A program made the translations under genes and the position numbers. This document shows positions 27,382 through 36,522 of a stretch of 64,000 nucleotides of DNA, one piece after another (the first letter of the stretch is position 1; each line of letters begins with the position of its first letter). The notes below the pieces were generated by a model that did not search any database, was not told the origin of the DNA, and saw nothing but the letters and a program-made list of their open reading frames with translations. Source of the DNA: Lewinellaceae bacterium (GTDB lineage: Bacteria; Bacteroidota; Bacteroidia; Chitinophagales; Saprospiraceae); assembly GCA_016708875.1 (NCBI GenBank), contig JADJFA010000001.1:620001-684000 (forward strand), in the 5' to 3' direction.

Positions 27382-27963
27382 TCAAAAACACACCTCATCT
27401 ATTGGGAGGCTTGGATCAAATCCGCCATTGCCGTCGTGTTGATCAGGAAAAAAGCAATCTGGAAGATTTCCCGTTGGGAAACCCTCTTCGCCGCAAGTGT
27501 AAGCACATGCCTTGCCGATATACGTTTTGATTTGGCCGTCAATAAATTCAACCTCTACCTCATAATTGAAACTACCCTGATATATAGTACCATCTGGTTT
27601 TAAGCCATCCCAGGAATAACCGGGATCATTTGGCAAAATATTTACGCTTTGAAAAAGCTGGTCTATATTTTCGTTTGAGCACAACACAGAAACGATTTGT
27701 TTGACGGCTGGCCCTCCAAATACTATAAATATATCATTGATGCCATCCCCATCCGGGGTAAAAACATTCGGAATATAAATTTGGGCTGCGCTGGTAGAAT
27801 CTATAATGTTACCATTTTGATCGTACGTGGGAAAGGCAATACGAAAAGAATCCACCGTAGCCTCTGTTCCGCAACATCCTTCGTAGGTAGATTTGTTTTT
27901 TTCCTTGCAAGAGGTGAGCATTAGGACGAGTAGAGAAACGAAGGCAAAGGGTGCGTTTTTCAT
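27382..27963 (-). CDS. Lipoprotein with gliding-motility-associated domain
   Basis: About 193 aa from ATG 27963 (MKNAPFAFVSLLVLMLTSCKEK), with a lipobox ending in Cys19. An ATG 9 nt upstream is also possible. The mature part contains the T9SS type B hallmark IYIPNVFTPDGDGINDIFIV in the middle, not at the very end. A Cys-containing tail rich in Asp/Gly (QHDGNGGFDPSLPIDEVC) follows. The position of the hallmark and the lipid anchor suggest a surface lipoprotein related to, but not a typical, T9SS cargo. It is placed directly after the sensor kinase gene (9 nt), so probably co-transcribed. Confidence 0.75.
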   Translation of the reverse strand: MKNAPFAFVSLLVLMLTSCKEKNKSTYEGCCGTEATVDSFRIAFPTYDQNGNIIDSTSAAQIYIPNVFTPDGDGINDIFIVFGGPAVKQIVSVLCSNENIDQLFQSVNILPNDPGYSWDGLKPDGTIYQGSFNYEVEVEFIDGQIKTYIGKACAYTCGEEGFPTGNLPDCFFPDQHDGNGGFDPSLPIDEVCF

Positions 27964-27972
27964 GATATTCAA

Positions 27973-29448
27973 TTAAAGTGTTTCGACGCGTTGAGTAGGC
28001 AATATTACTGTAAATTCAGTTCCCAAACCCTCCTTGCTTTCCACCTCGATACTCCCATGATGCAAGCGCACTACCCCGGCTACATAATTGAGGCCAAGCC
28101 CATGACCTTTTACGTCGTGTACATCGCCGGTGGGCACGCGGAAAAATTTTTCAAAAATCCTGCCCAGGTATTCGGTCGGGATGCCCCTGCCCTGGTCGCG
28201 TACTTGCAGCGTAAGTTGACTGTCTGAATGAGCAAGATTGACGGTGATTTGTGGTGGTAACGGACTGTATTTCAAGGCATTCTCCAGAAGATTGTACAAC
28301 ACGCTGACCAGATGCAGGCGGTCGCCGCGCAGCGAAAAATCTGTACCAGAAATGGAAAGGTTCACCTCGGCGCGGTATTTCTCAAACTGCAGTTTCATCG
28401 CAGCCAACACTTCTTCCACCAAGCTGCGAAGATCGAGTGTTTCCGTTTTGAGTTCTGGATCGCCCTGTTCGTATAATGACATTCGCAGCACCTTGTCCAC
28501 CAAAAGTGTGAGGCGATTGAGTTCGAGTTGGGAAATAGCAAGGTATTCTCGTGTGCGGGATGGGTTTTCGAGCGCGTCAAAATTTTGCATGGCTTCGATG
28601 GCGACGCTTACAGTAGAAATGGGCGTTTTCAACTCATGGGTCATGTTGCGGATGAAATCGTTTTTGATTTCGGTAAGCCGCATTTGTTGCCGCAGACTTT
28701 GATACACAAACAAAAATGCCAGCCCGACGCAGGCAAAAAGCAGGATGGAAAACACAATCTGGGGTCCGATTTTTCGCAAAAGATATCCCTTGTAATTGCT
28801 GATTTCTGCTCCAAAACGCTCACCACTCAGCATATCTGTGTATTGGCCCGCCATGAAGGCTTCACGCTGAGCATTACTGTCAACAGGGCTAAAAAGTTGG
28901 CTAACTTTCCAGGTTACAGGTAGCGCGGCGCGTTGCATCGCTTCGTCAAAATTTTTTTCCAAGGATTTCAAAAACTTCGGATTGATCGAATCTGCAGGAT
29001 TAAGATGAATACTATCTGAGGCCATCAGCATCGAAATTGAGCCCGACATCTCGGCGCCGCCGAGCGAGCGATCGCCTTTGAATACAATTTTCATTTTGGT
29101 GTTACTGGTATCCATTTTTTCTTTGAACTGGCCCGTCACAATCGAACGCTCTTCCATAAAAGTAAAAACTTTGGCCGTGTCATGCCCATGCTTTGAGGGC
29201 GGTAGTCGCAGTGAAATATTCAGCGAGGTATCGCCATCTGAGCCTTCCCACCTTTTCATAATCAACCGGTCAAACATCTGGCTTTCAATGCCATGTACGG
29301 CATTGACAAACAGCAAATTGGTTTCGCGACGCAGACTGGCAAGCTCGTCGTCCCAGGTTTTTTTCAAAAACAGCCATAGAAAAATGCCCAAAAGAGCCAG
29401 CCCTAGGGACAGTAACAAAATGGCGATATGATGGCGTTGTCGGAACAT
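27973..29448 (-). CDS. Membrane sensor histidine kinase
   Basis: 491 aa with two membrane spans (about 7-28 and 229-250) enclosing a periplasmic sensor region of about 200 residues. The HisKA box FIRNMTHELKTPISTV carries the phospho-acceptor His271. The ATPase domain has the N-box (SVLYNLLENALKYS), G1 (VRDQGRGIP), F-box and G2 (VKGHGLGLNYV) motifs. It autophosphorylates on sensing an envelope signal. No response regulator is adjacent on the strand; the OmpR-type regulator at 33501, 4 kb away, is the nearest partner candidate, with a GLPGLI protein and an outer-membrane receptor between them. The lipoprotein gene downstream is probably in the same operon. Confidence 0.9.
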   Translation of the reverse strand: MFRQRHHIAILLLSLGLALLGIFLWLFLKKTWDDELASLRRETNLLFVNAVHGIESQMFDRLIMKRWEGSDGDTSLNISLRLPPSKHGHDTAKVFTFMEERSIVTGQFKEKMDTSNTKMKIVFKGDRSLGGAEMSGSISMLMASDSIHLNPADSINPKFLKSLEKNFDEAMQRAALPVTWKVSQLFSPVDSNAQREAFMAGQYTDMLSGERFGAEISNYKGYLLRKIGPQIVFSILLFACVGLAFLFVYQSLRQQMRLTEIKNDFIRNMTHELKTPISTVSVAIEAMQNFDALENPSRTREYLAISQLELNRLTLLVDKVLRMSLYEQGDPELKTETLDLRSLVEEVLAAMKLQFEKYRAEVNLSISGTDFSLRGDRLHLVSVLYNLLENALKYSPLPPQITVNLAHSDSQLTLQVRDQGRGIPTEYLGRIFEKFFRVPTGDVHDVKGHGLGLNYVAGVVRLHHGSIEVESKEGLGTEFTVILPTQRVETL

Positions 29449-29555
29449 CGGCTCAAAGGTAAGCCCGGGTAAAAGCCTTCCAATATGCTTTAACCTTAAT
29501 TAAGGTTGTTTCAAGGTTGCTTAACCATGAAGTGGTGGACTTTTGTGGCGTGAAT

Positions 29556-29633
29556 TTTACCACATAGTTCACAAAGAACACATAGTTAAACCTGCTTGTA
29601 AAACTATGTGCTCTATGTGAACTATGTGGTAAA
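29556..29633. repeat. Large palindrome, family ACCACATAGTTCAC, copy 1
   Basis: TTTACCACATAGTTCAC-type arm at 29556-29587 and its near-perfect complement at 29602-29633. It lies between the divergent sensor kinase and GLPGLI genes, 27 nt before the GLPGLI start. A second, perfect copy is at 44449-44526. Confidence 0.9.
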
Positions 29634-29659
29634 TTAAAAATCTCAACTCATTTTCTATC

Positions 29660-30457
29660 ATGAAAAAACTAAGCATCCATTTCTTTTTACCCGCCATCGT
29701 CTTGGCAACGATGACCCTTTTCCTTCCCTGTCTGGTTTTCGCGCAATCCACCGAAGGCGTGGTGACCTACACCGAAACCATCAAAATGAAAATCGAAGTG
29801 CCGGAAGGCATGAACGAAGAAGAATTCAGAAAGATGGTGCCAAGTGAGCAAAAAGCCTCTAAAATCCTGGTTTTTAATGCTCAGGAAAGCCTCTATTCTG
29901 ATGCTCCAGATCAGGCTCCTGGCGGAACTGACGCTACTTTCAACTCGGACACAGAGGATGGAAATGTCCAGATGAATTTCAAAATTCAACGCCCCGAAAA
30001 CTTTCAGTACCGCGACATTGCCAACGGCAAAAGGATTGAAAGCACCGAGTTTTTTGGCCGTTTTTTCCTCATCAACGAGGAGCCAAAAAGAATGAAGTGG
30101 AAAGTCAGCGCCGAGCAAAAACAGCTGGCTGGTTACCGCTGTCAAAAGGCTGTATTACAGGATACTTCGCGGCAAGTGGAGGCTTGGTTTACACCACAAA
30201 TCCCGGTGAGCATTGGCCCAGGCGAGTTTGCCGACCTGCCCGGCATGATACTTGAACTGAGCATGAACAATGGCGACCGTACCGTAGTAGCAGAAAAAGT
30301 GGAATTGAAAACTTTGGACAAAAAGGCGATTGAAAAACCCACCAAGGGCAAAGCCGTGACTCGTGAAGAATTCACCAAAATTCGCGATGAAAAATTGAAG
30401 GAAATGGGTGCTTCGCCTGGCGGTGGCGGAACGATGAAGGTGATCATTCGAAATTAA
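29660..30457 (+). CDS. GLPGLI family protein
   Basis: 265 aa with a signal peptide (MKKLSIHFFLPAIVLATMTL...FAQ). The family signature region is GPGEFADLPGMILEL, preceded by AGYRCQKAVLQD and VEAWFTPQIPVSIGP, as in the Bacteroidota GLPGLI family (named for a similar motif). The C-terminus is basic with a Gly-rich stretch (GASPGGGGTMKV). Family members are exported and often paired with a carboxypeptidase-regulatory-domain outer-membrane receptor, as here (30585). The biochemical role is unknown. A long palindrome separates it from that receptor gene. Confidence 0.88.
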   Translation: MKKLSIHFFLPAIVLATMTLFLPCLVFAQSTEGVVTYTETIKMKIEVPEGMNEEEFRKMVPSEQKASKILVFNAQESLYSDAPDQAPGGTDATFNSDTEDGNVQMNFKIQRPENFQYRDIANGKRIESTEFFGRFFLINEEPKRMKWKVSAEQKQLAGYRCQKAVLQDTSRQVEAWFTPQIPVSIGPGEFADLPGMILELSMNNGDRTVVAEKVELKTLDKKAIEKPTKGKAVTREEFTKIRDEKLKEMGASPGGGGTMKVIIRN

Positions 30458-30461
30458 AATA

Positions 30462-30567
30462 GAACACCGAATAGCACCGTCACCACCCATACCACCGAAA
30501 TTTACATTTGTGAGACTGCCCCATTTAGCTTCGGTGGTATGGGCGGTATCGGTGCTATTCGGAGTTC
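30462..30567. repeat. Long imperfect palindrome (CACCGAATAGCACCG arms)
   Basis: The arm at 30462-30499 (GAACACCGAATAGCACCG then CCCATACCACCGAA) pairs with 30530-30567 with few mismatches around a 30-nt loop. It begins 5 nt after the GLPGLI stop codon and ends 18 nt before the next gene. Confidence 0.85.
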
Positions 30568-30584
30568 AAAAAGCAAATTAAGCT

Positions 30585-33427
30585 ATGAAACACTTCTTTT
30601 TTTTATCTGCTTTACCCACCAAAGCATTTTCACGCGCCCTAGTTTTAACAATAGTGTGGGCATTGGCGGGTCTTTTTCCCAGCCTCCTTTTCTCCCAAAA
30701 CATCCACATCGAAGGCCAAGTGGCTGATTCAAGCGGCATCGGCTTGCCTGCTGCCAGCGTAGTCTTGCTCGAAAAAAAAGATTCGCTTTTTGTCCTGTTT
30801 GGACTTACAGACGAAGCCGGGCGGTTTACCCTAAAGCGCATCGAACCCGGCGAATATGTGCTTCAAATCAGTTATTTGGGATACAAAAACCATTGGCAAG
30901 CACTCGAAATCAAAGCCGGACAAGGCAATGCCAATCTGGGCAAAATAGTGCTCGAACCGTCTTCGATGCTTCTGAACGATGTCGAAATCACCGCCGACCG
31001 GGTGCCACTTTCCATGCGAAAAGACACGCTTGAATACAATGCGCTCGCGTTCAAAACCCAGCCCGGCGCCGTGGTGGAAGACCTGTTGAAAAAATTGCCC
31101 GGCATTCAGGTGCAGCCAGATGGTACTATCAAAGCGCAGGGCAAAACGGTGCAAAATGTGTTGGTAGAAGGCAAAGAGTTTTTTGGGAATGACCCAAAAA
31201 TCGCCACCAAAAACCTGCCCGCCGATGCCGTGAACAAGGTGCAGGTGTTTGACAAAAAATCGGAGTCTGCCGAGTTTACAGGCATCGAAGACGGTCGCGA
31301 CGAACGCACCATTAACCTGAAATTGAAAGACGGCAAAAAGCAGGGTTATTTCGGAAAAGCCAACATCGGAGCAGGCACAGAAGGGCGTTATGAAGGAAAT
31401 TTCAACCTGAACCGATTCGGTAGGCGCACCCAGATGTCGGCCATCGGAATGGCAAATAACAACAATCAGCAAGGCTTTTCCTTTCAGGATTATATTAACT
31501 TCATGGGCGGCCTGGGCAATTTTATGAGCGGCGGAAGTGGCGGTGGGAGTATGCGGTTGTCCTTCAATATCGAGGATGGTGGGGTGCCGATGGGACCAAT
31601 GCTGGATCGGGGTTTTACAGAAAGTTGGGCTGGCGGAGCAAATTTCAACACGGATTTTTCAAGCGTACTTCCTTGAGTGCCAATTATTTTTATAACAGAA
31701 TAGAAAACGATCTGGAACGAAACGCAACCCGCGTGAACACGCTTGGCAACAGTAGTTTCGACTCGGAAGAAACCGAAGATCGCCTCAACCGCAACGCCAA
31801 CCACCGGCTGAATCTCACCCTCAAGCACAAGATAGATTCCTTTCAAAACCTCACGTTTCGATCCAGATTCAACTTCAACGACGGCCTGTTTGAAAGCCTT
31901 GGCGACACCCGCACCTTCGACAGCGAAGACCTGCTTCAAAACTATGGAACGCGCGATTACTTCGCTGGAGGCCAAACTTTTAAAGCAAATGGAAGCTTGA
32001 CCTACCGGCTGCGTTTCGGGCGAAAAGGTCGTGCATTGATCGCAAACGCCAGTGCCAATTTGGGCGACGAGCAACGGGACGGAACCTTGCTTTCTACCAA
32101 CGAATTTTTACAGCAAAACCCACCCGCCACTACTGCTTTCAACCAGCGTCAGGCCTATTCCGACGAAGCCAATAACTACGGGGGTTCTCTGGCTTACACC
32201 GAACCTCTGGGCAAACGCCGGTATATAGAAACCCGCGTGGAACATCAGCAATACCTCAATTCCACGGATAAAAATTTCTACGACCGTATCACCACGCCCA
32301 CGCCGGGCGAGGTGTTCAACCCCTTGCTTAGCAACGAATTCCGACGTGGATATCAATACGACCGGGTTGGGCTGAATTTTATGCAAAACCGAGCGAAATA
32401 CAACCTCACTTTCGGTGCTGCTTTGCAACACTCACAACTGGACGGGGATGTTTTAGGGCTTGAAAATCCCATTCAGCAAACCTTTACCCGGGTGCTCCCG
32501 AGTGCGTTTTTCAATTATGATTTCAAAGTCGGCCAAAACCTCAACATTGAATACAATACCAGTCTTCGCGAGCCTTCTTTGGAGCAACTTCAACCGGCTG
32601 TGGACAACTCAGACCCGCTCAATGTTTACACTGGAAACCCGGCGCTTCGACCCGAATATGCGCATAACCTGGGGGCAAGGTTTATGAACTTTGACCAGTT
32701 CACCATGAGCAGTTTTTTTGTGTCCCTGAATACCACTTATACCCGCGACCGCATAACCAATGCAGCCTCGGTGGATACACTTTTCCGTCGCTTTATCCGC
32801 CCCATAAATGTGGAAAATGATTACGCCGTCAATGCCAGTGCCAGTTACAATACCCCCATTCGTCCGTTCAAAATCAACTTTAGCACCCGCCTCAACAACA
32901 CCTACAACCGGGGTATTCTCTTCGTCAACGAACTTGAAAACACCACCGACCGCTGGCTGAATGCACTCGAAATTTCCTTCGACAACCGCCGAAAGGAATG
33001 GACAGATTGGACCATTGGGGCGGAGGTTTCGCAAAATAGCACACGCTATTCTGTGAGCACTTCGCTCAATCAATCGTTTGTGAATCAACGTTTTTTTGGT
33101 GAAATCACCGTGTTCCCCACTAAAAAATGGGCGATCGGAACAGGAATTGATTGCACTGTTTATTCCAGGGAAAATTTTGGAGAGCAGCGTACCATCCCGC
33201 TCTGGCGCGCCAGTGTGACACGTTATGTTTTGAAAAACAACAAGGGGCAAATAAAACTTTCCGCGTTCGACTTATTGAATCAAAACATCGGCATCAGCCG
33301 GAGCAGTCAATTCAACTACATTGAAGAAGAGCGTGTGCGTAATTTAGCGCGTTATTTCATGCTCAGTTTTTCCTACTCGCTCGCGGGTTTTAAGCGTGAG
33401 AAGGATGGTATTGAGATTAATCTTTAA
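30585..33427 (+). CDS. TonB-family outer-membrane receptor with carboxypeptidase-regulatory domain, split by a frameshift near 31660
   Basis: A signal peptide is followed by a regulatory domain (IHIEGQVADSSGIGLPAASV ... RIEPGEYVLQISYLGYKNH) and a plug-like region (VVEDLLKKLPGIQVQPDGTI, GKEFFGNDPKIA). The frame then breaks at GGANFNTDF: the continuation FFKRTSLSANYFYNRIEN is in the next frame, and one more T in the TTTTT run at 31657-31661 restores it. The rest is a long barrel (outer membrane beta-barrel family) ending GFKREKDGIEINL. The whole protein would be about 945 aa. Neighbour of the GLPGLI gene and of the two-component pair, which suggests regulation by it. Ligand unknown. The frameshift is probably a homopolymer error. 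Confidence 0.85.
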
Positions 33428-33434
33428 ATTTTTA

Positions 33435-33494
33435 GCCACTAATTGCACGAATTTTCACCAATTTTATTTCGTGTAAATTTGTGCAATTAGTGGC
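33435..33494. repeat. Palindrome just upstream of the OmpR-type regulator
   Basis: GCCACTAATTGCACGAATTT pairs with the complement at 33475-33494 at 19 of 20 positions, with a 20-nt loop. It fills the whole gap between the receptor stop and the regulator start. Confidence 0.85.
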
Positions 33495-33500
33495 AAAAAC

Positions 33501-34190
33501 ATGAAAATCCTCTACGTCGAAGACGAACCATTTCTAGGCAAAATCGTCCAGGAAAGTCTCGAAAGCCGCCAATTCGAAGTGCGTTGGGTCACCGATGGCG
33601 CTGAAGTTCTGGCGGCTTTTGAGCAGTTCCGCCCGGATGTCTGCGTGCTCGACGTGATGCTCCCGCACCGCGATGGATTTTCTTTGGGCAAAGAAATTCG
33701 CGCCCTCGATCCGCAAATGCCCATCATTTTCCTGACCGCAAAAAGCCAGACAGAAGACGTCCTGCAAGGCTTCGATTCCGGCGGAAACGATTACCTCCGC
33801 AAGCCATTCAGTCAGGAAGAACTCATCGTCCGCATCAAAAATCTGGTAAATCTTACCAAAGGAACACCTCCTGCCCCGGTAGCCAACGCCGATGGAATCC
33901 GCCTGGGCCGTTTTCTGTTCCAGCCTGAACGCCAGCAACTACATCTTGAAGGACAAGCCCCACGCCAACTCTCGCACCGCGAAACCCAACTCCTCGAAAT
34001 GCTGTCCTCAAAGCTTAACACCATCGTGGAACGCCGCGAAGTGCTGAAACAGGTCTGGGGTCATGATTCCATATTCAATTCGCGGAATCTGGATGTGTAT
34101 GTCACCCGACTTCGGGAATACTTGAAAGAAGACCCAGGGGTGCAGATTTTGACTTTGAAAGGGGTGGGGTACCGGGTGGTTTGCAGTTAG
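33501..34190 (+). CDS. OmpR/PhoB-type response regulator
   Basis: 229 aa. The receiver domain has the acidic pair Glu7-Asp8, phospho-acceptor Asp51 (VCVLDVMLP), Thr in FLTAKSQ and the conserved Lys in YLRKPF. The C-terminal winged-helix DNA-binding domain starts about residue 130 (IRLGRFLFQPERQQL, LSHRETQLLEMLSS, NTIVERREVLKQVWG, NLDVYVTRLREYLK, GVGYRVVCS). It would bind DNA on phosphorylation. The sensor kinase at 27973-29448 is the likely partner. It follows the receptor gene by 73 nt with a palindrome between. Confidence 0.92.
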   Translation: MKILYVEDEPFLGKIVQESLESRQFEVRWVTDGAEVLAAFEQFRPDVCVLDVMLPHRDGFSLGKEIRALDPQMPIIFLTAKSQTEDVLQGFDSGGNDYLRKPFSQEELIVRIKNLVNLTKGTPPAPVANADGIRLGRFLFQPERQQLHLEGQAPRQLSHRETQLLEMLSSKLNTIVERREVLKQVWGHDSIFNSRNLDVYVTRLREYLKEDPGVQILTLKGVGYRVVCS

Positions 34191-34316
34191 ATTTACGCGG
34201 GGGCCGGAGGAGGGGGGTGGGCGGTGGGGGCACTGTAAGGCCCAAAGGGGGTCACAGGGGGCATCCGTGGCCCAAGGGAACACGGATGCCACGGATGAGA
34301 CACAGATTAACTGGAT
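34191..34316. other. G-rich stretch next to half of a CACGGATG palindrome
   Basis: 34198-34262 is unusually G-rich (runs of 5-6 G with T/C spacers). It is followed by CCACGGATGAGACAC-type sequence like the arm of the palindrome at 37709. The expected partner arm is not readable. It may be a hairpin with an unreliable left arm. No gene lies here. Confidence 0.5.
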
Positions 34317-36383
34317 CTAAGCCATTAGTACCTCCAACAATTCCTGCGCAGCCTTGGCCACCACCGTTCCTGGGCCAAAAATTGCAGCAGCACCCGCATC
34401 CCGCAGGAACTCATAATCCTGCTGCGGAATCACCCCGCCCACTACCACGAGTATATCACCGCGACCGAGTTTCTCCAATTCGGCAATCGTCTGTGGTACC
34501 AGGGTTTTGTGACCTGCTGCCAAAGACGAGATGCCGAGGATGTGTACATCGTTCTCCACTGCCTGGCGAGCGGCTTCCGCAGGCGTTTGGAATAATGGGC
34601 CAATATCCACATCGAAACCAAGATCAGCGAAAGCGGTGGCAATGATTTTTGCGCCGCGGTCGTGGCCGTCCTGACCGAGTTTGGCGACCATAATACGTGG
34701 GCGGCGGCCTTCCTGCTCGGCGAATGCATTGGCCAATTGTTGGGCTTTTTCAAAGTCTTCCTTATTGCTCATGTTGGCAGCGTAAACGCCTGAAATAGAT
34801 TTGGTGGTGGCAACGTAGCGGCCAAAAGCCTTTTCCATTGCCGAGGAGATTTCACCCAGGGTGGCACGGGCACGGGCGGCGGAAATGGCGGCTTCTAAAA
34901 GGTTTGCACTGCCTTCGGCCGCTTGGGTTACTGCGGCTAAAGCCGCCGCCACAGCCACTTGATCCCGATTTTTTTTCAAAGATTGCAGACGCTGAATCTG
35001 GCCTTCGCGTACTGCCGTGTTATCTACTTCCAGGATCTCAAATCGTTCATTATCTGTAACTTGGAAGATGTTGACACCCACAATTTTCTCCTCGCCAGAA
35101 TCAATGCGGGCTTGCTTGCGGGCTGCTGCTTCTTCGATACGGAGTTTTGGCAAACCCTGTTCAATTGCCTTGGCCATGCCGCCGAGTTCTTCTACTTCCT
35201 GCATCAAAGCCCAGGCTTTTTCTACCAGTTCTGCAGTTCGTTGTTCCACAAAATAAGAACCTGCCCAAGGGTCAATGGCGCGGGTGACATCGGTTTCTTT
35301 CTGGATAAATATCTGCGTGTCGCGGGCAATTTTTGCCGAAAAATCCGTCGGCAAAGCCATTGCCTCATCGAAAGAATTGGTGTGCAAACTCTGTGTGCCG
35401 CCCAACACCGCCGACATGGCTTCTATGCAAGTACGCGCCACATTATTGAATGGATCTTGCTCCGTCAGGCTCCAGCCAGAAGTCTGGCAATGGGCGCGCA
35501 GCATCAGCGATTTATTCGATTTTGGATTGAACTGTTTCACCATTTTCGCCCATAACAATCGCCCGGCGCGGAGTTTGGCGATCTCCGTGAAATGGTTCAT
35601 CCCGATGCCCCAAAAGAAAGAAAGTCGCGGCGCAAATTCATCAATGTCCAGTCCGGCGGCAATGCCCGCGCGGATGTACTCAAGTCCGTCGGCGAGGGTG
35701 TAGGCCAGTTCGATTTCGGCAGGTGCACCCGCCTCGTGCATGTGGTAGCCAGAAATGCTGATCGAGTTGAATTTCGGCATTTTCCCCGCACAAAAAGCGA
35801 AAATATCGCTGATGATGCGCATGCTCGGCCCCGGCGGGTAGATGTAGGTGTTGCGCACCATGAATTCTTTCAAAATATCGTTCTGAATCGTGCCGGATAG
35901 TTTTTCGGGCGGGACACCCTGTTCTTCCGCAGCCACGATGTAAAAAGCCATGATGGGAATAACCGCCCCATTCATGGTCATGGAAACCGACATTTCGCCC
36001 AGCGGGATTTGGTCAAAAAGGACTTTCATATCCTCCACAGAATCAATAGCCACGCCCGCTTTGCCCACATCGCCTTCTACGCGGGGATGGTCGGAATCGT
36101 AGCCCCGGTGCGTAGCCAAATCAAACGCCACGCTCAGACCTTTCTGCCCTGCGGCCAGATTGCGGCGGTAAAAAGCGTTGCTTGCCTCTGCTGTGGAAAA
36201 CCCGGCGTACTGGCGGATGGTCCAGGGCTGGGTAAGGTACATCGTGGAGTAGGGACCGCCGAGGTAGGGAGGGAGGCCGGCGGTGTAACGCCTGATTTCG
36301 ATTGCCGAATTACGATTTACGATTTGCGATGGGGGGCGCAGTGTCGGATCGAATTGTAGTTTGGAGAAATCTGGTGCGGGCAT
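34317..36383 (-). CDS. scpA: Methylmalonyl-CoA mutase (single-chain type)
   Basis: 688 aa (usual about 710-720). The catalytic domain carries PYSTMYLTQPWTIRQYAGFSTAE, QKGLSVAFDLATHRGYDSDHPR and the NDILKEFMVRNTYIYPP substrate region. The C-terminal cobalamin domain has the DxHxxG motif as DGHDRG, and later SSLAAGH and VVVGGVIP. It interconverts (R)-methylmalonyl-CoA and succinyl-CoA with adenosylcobalamin, for propionate and odd-chain or branched-chain metabolism. The N-terminus is odd: MPAPDFSKLQFDPTLRPPSQI is followed by residues encoded by an AATCGTAAATCG-like repeat, where homologues have a VKPLYTxxD-type segment. The core is intact, so the enzyme may still work, though residues 20-35 look replaced. 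No second subunit is nearby. Confidence 0.93.
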   Translation of the reverse strand: MPAPDFSKLQFDPTLRPPSQIVNRNSAIEIRRYTAGLPPYLGGPYSTMYLTQPWTIRQYAGFSTAEASNAFYRRNLAAGQKGLSVAFDLATHRGYDSDHPRVEGDVGKAGVAIDSVEDMKVLFDQIPLGEMSVSMTMNGAVIPIMAFYIVAAEEQGVPPEKLSGTIQNDILKEFMVRNTYIYPPGPSMRIISDIFAFCAGKMPKFNSISISGYHMHEAGAPAEIELAYTLADGLEYIRAGIAAGLDIDEFAPRLSFFWGIGMNHFTEIAKLRAGRLLWAKMVKQFNPKSNKSLMLRAHCQTSGWSLTEQDPFNNVARTCIEAMSAVLGGTQSLHTNSFDEAMALPTDFSAKIARDTQIFIQKETDVTRAIDPWAGSYFVEQRTAELVEKAWALMQEVEELGGMAKAIEQGLPKLRIEEAAARKQARIDSGEEKIVGVNIFQVTDNERFEILEVDNTAVREGQIQRLQSLKKNRDQVAVAAALAAVTQAAEGSANLLEAAISAARARATLGEISSAMEKAFGRYVATTKSISGVYAANMSNKEDFEKAQQLANAFAEQEGRRPRIMVAKLGQDGHDRGAKIIATAFADLGFDVDIGPLFQTPAEAARQAVENDVHILGISSLAAGHKTLVPQTIAELEKLGRGDILVVVGGVIPQQDYEFLRDAGAAAIFGPGTVVAKAAQELLEVLMA

Positions 36384-36436
36384 GGCGTTGGTTTGAAGGG
36401 CGAAATATCGGGGGATTTTACGGCTTTCGGCCCAAA

Positions 36437-36472
36437 AAACAGTAGCGGCTCGGGAAACCCGAGCCGCTGTTT
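36437..36472 (-). terminator. Terminator of mnmA
   Basis: An AGCGGCTCGGG stem with an AAA loop lies about 50 nt past the mnmA stop; on the minus strand it is followed by ACTG and then six T. Confidence 0.75.
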
Positions 36473-36482
36473 TCTATGAATG

Positions 36483-36516
36483 AAACCTCGGAGGTCTTCG
36501 AAGACCTCCGAGGTTT
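36483..36516. repeat. Perfect 34-nt palindrome (AAACCTCGGAGGTCTTC)
   Basis: AAACCTCGGAGGTCTTC is followed at once by its complement GAAGACCTCCGAGGTTT. It lies between the mnmA stop and its terminator. Confidence 0.95.
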
Positions 36517-36522
36517 ATCAAA

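Noticed and set aside
30831..33250. Antisense ORFs of 190-215 aa in the outer-membrane receptor (30831-31472, 31490-32074, 32609-33250, minus)
   Set aside because: The plus strand has a clear regulatory domain, plug and barrel; the antisense products have no recognisable features.
27973..34190. A confirmed two-component pair of the sensor kinase and the OmpR-type regulator
   Set aside because: They are 4 kb apart on opposite strands with other genes between; pairing is only plausible.
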